DNA of 14,668 nt from the NCBI GenBank assembly GCA_903915555.1, contig CAIWTL010000020.1, forward strand, positions 1 to 14,668. Direction: 5' to 3'. The stretch comes from an uncultured Micrococcales bacterium. GTDB taxonomy: Bacteria > Actinomycetota > Actinomycetes > S36-B12 > GCA-2699445. Shown in pieces: positions 14,236-14,668 of this stretch. Made by a program: the position numbers and the translations under genes. The notes under the pieces were generated by a model. It worked only from the letters and a program-made list of their open reading frames with translations, was not told the origin of the DNA and did no database searches. Numbering within the stretch: position 1 is the first letter of the stretch; each line of letters starts with the position of its first letter.

Positions 14236-14668
14236 GTGGCAGGCGTGTCGCTGGACTCCGTGTCCAAACGCTTCGGCTCCTGTCAGGCCGTGTGCGACGT
14301 CTCACTGGCGGTCCCCACGGGTCATCAACTGGTCCTGTTGGGCCCCAGCGGCTGCGGCAAGACGACGCTGCTGCGGCTCATCGCGGGTCTCGAGGGCCTC
14401 GACAGCGGTGTCATCCGGATCGGTGACGAGGTCGTCGCGCGGCCCGGCTTCGGCCTGCCTCCCGAGAAGCGCCGTGTCGGGATGGTCTTCCAGGACTGGG
14501 CGCTGTTCCCCCACATGACGGTCGCCAAGAACGTGTCGTTCGGACTGACGCGGGCGCAGATCGCCGACGGTCGGGTGGCCGAGGCGCTGCGACTCGTCCA
14601 CATGGACCACCTGGCGGACCGTCGGCCGCACGAGTTGTCCGCGGGGCAGGCCCAGCGCGTCGCACTCG
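14236..14668 (+). CDS. fbpC: Iron(III) ABC transporter ATP-binding protein (FbpC-like), cut by window end
   Basis: Energy-coupling ATPase of the importer; 144 codons of an expected ~340 are visible. Motifs: Walker A GPSGCGKT (36-43), Q-loop VFQD, and a signature reading LSAGQAQRVAL (134-144) where LSGGQ is usual. The GTG start at 14236 has GGAG 6 nt upstream, and the protein begins VSLDSVSKRFG, typical of this family. The gap in the operon (DUF4126 gene, then 121 bp) suggests its own promoter. Walker B and any C-terminal regulatory domain lie outside the window. Assignment to iron rests on fbpA and fbpB beside it. Confidence 0.9.
   Translation, partial: MAGVSLDSVSKRFGSCQAVCDVSLAVPTGHQLVLLGPSGCGKTTLLRLIAGLEGLDSGVIRIGDEVVARPGFGLPPEKRRVGMVFQDWALFPHMTVAKNVSFGLTRAQIADGRVAEALRLVHMDHLADRRPHELSAGQAQRVAL

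Overview
The window is high-GC DNA (roughly 70 % by eye) from an actinobacterium, most likely of the order Mycobacteriales (Mycobacterium, Gordonia, Dietzia or Corynebacterium relatives). The grounds are a Kgd-type 2-oxoglutarate dehydrogenase that fuses an E2-like acyltransferase domain to E1, a NirA/SirA-type sulfite reductase with the conserved Tyr and Cys of the mycobacterial enzyme, frequent GTG starts, 4-bp start/stop overlaps, and TANNNT-type -10 elements including one at leaderless spacing. The genus is not settled by the sequence. I saw no tRNA, rRNA, insertion sequence, prophage or CRISPR array.

Layout. Positions 1-4766 read leftward: a DUF427 protein, an ABC-2 type exporter (ATPase and permease sharing a GTGA overlap), and kgd, whose C-terminal third lies outside the window. 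Positions 4857-6170 read rightward and hold one FUSC-like membrane protein. Its 3' end overlaps the tail of the next, oppositely oriented operon. Positions 10530-6100 (leftward) form a compact assimilatory sulfite-reduction operon: sirA, cysH, a fused precorrin-2 dehydrogenase/uroporphyrinogen-III methyltransferase, and a CbiX-type chelatase. Every junction is a 4-bp overlap. The last two genes make the siroheme that SirA needs. Positions 10875-14668 (rightward) hold a ferric-iron ABC importer (lipoprotein fbpA, fused permease fbpB, ATPase fbpC cut by the window end), with a DUF4126 membrane-protein gene between fbpB and fbpC.

The most interesting part is the 344-bp divergent region 10531-10874. 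On the sulfur side it encodes a 19-residue peptide, MRSATTTAPVMCCCMCCSA, with five Cys codons in six positions just before its stop. Next comes a 49-nt hairpin (10562-10610), and a segment spanning the leader stop codon can pair with that hairpin's left arm in a mutually exclusive way. This is the layout of cysteine-responsive attenuation and matches, from memory, the polycysteine short ORFs described upstream of sulfur operons in mycobacteria. On the iron side there is a DtxR/IdeR-like box (14 of 19 consensus positions) next to the fbpA -10 element and flanked by a possible -10 for the sulfur operon. Sulfite reduction, which consumes iron through siroheme and Fe-S clusters, and iron uptake may therefore share one regulatory hub.
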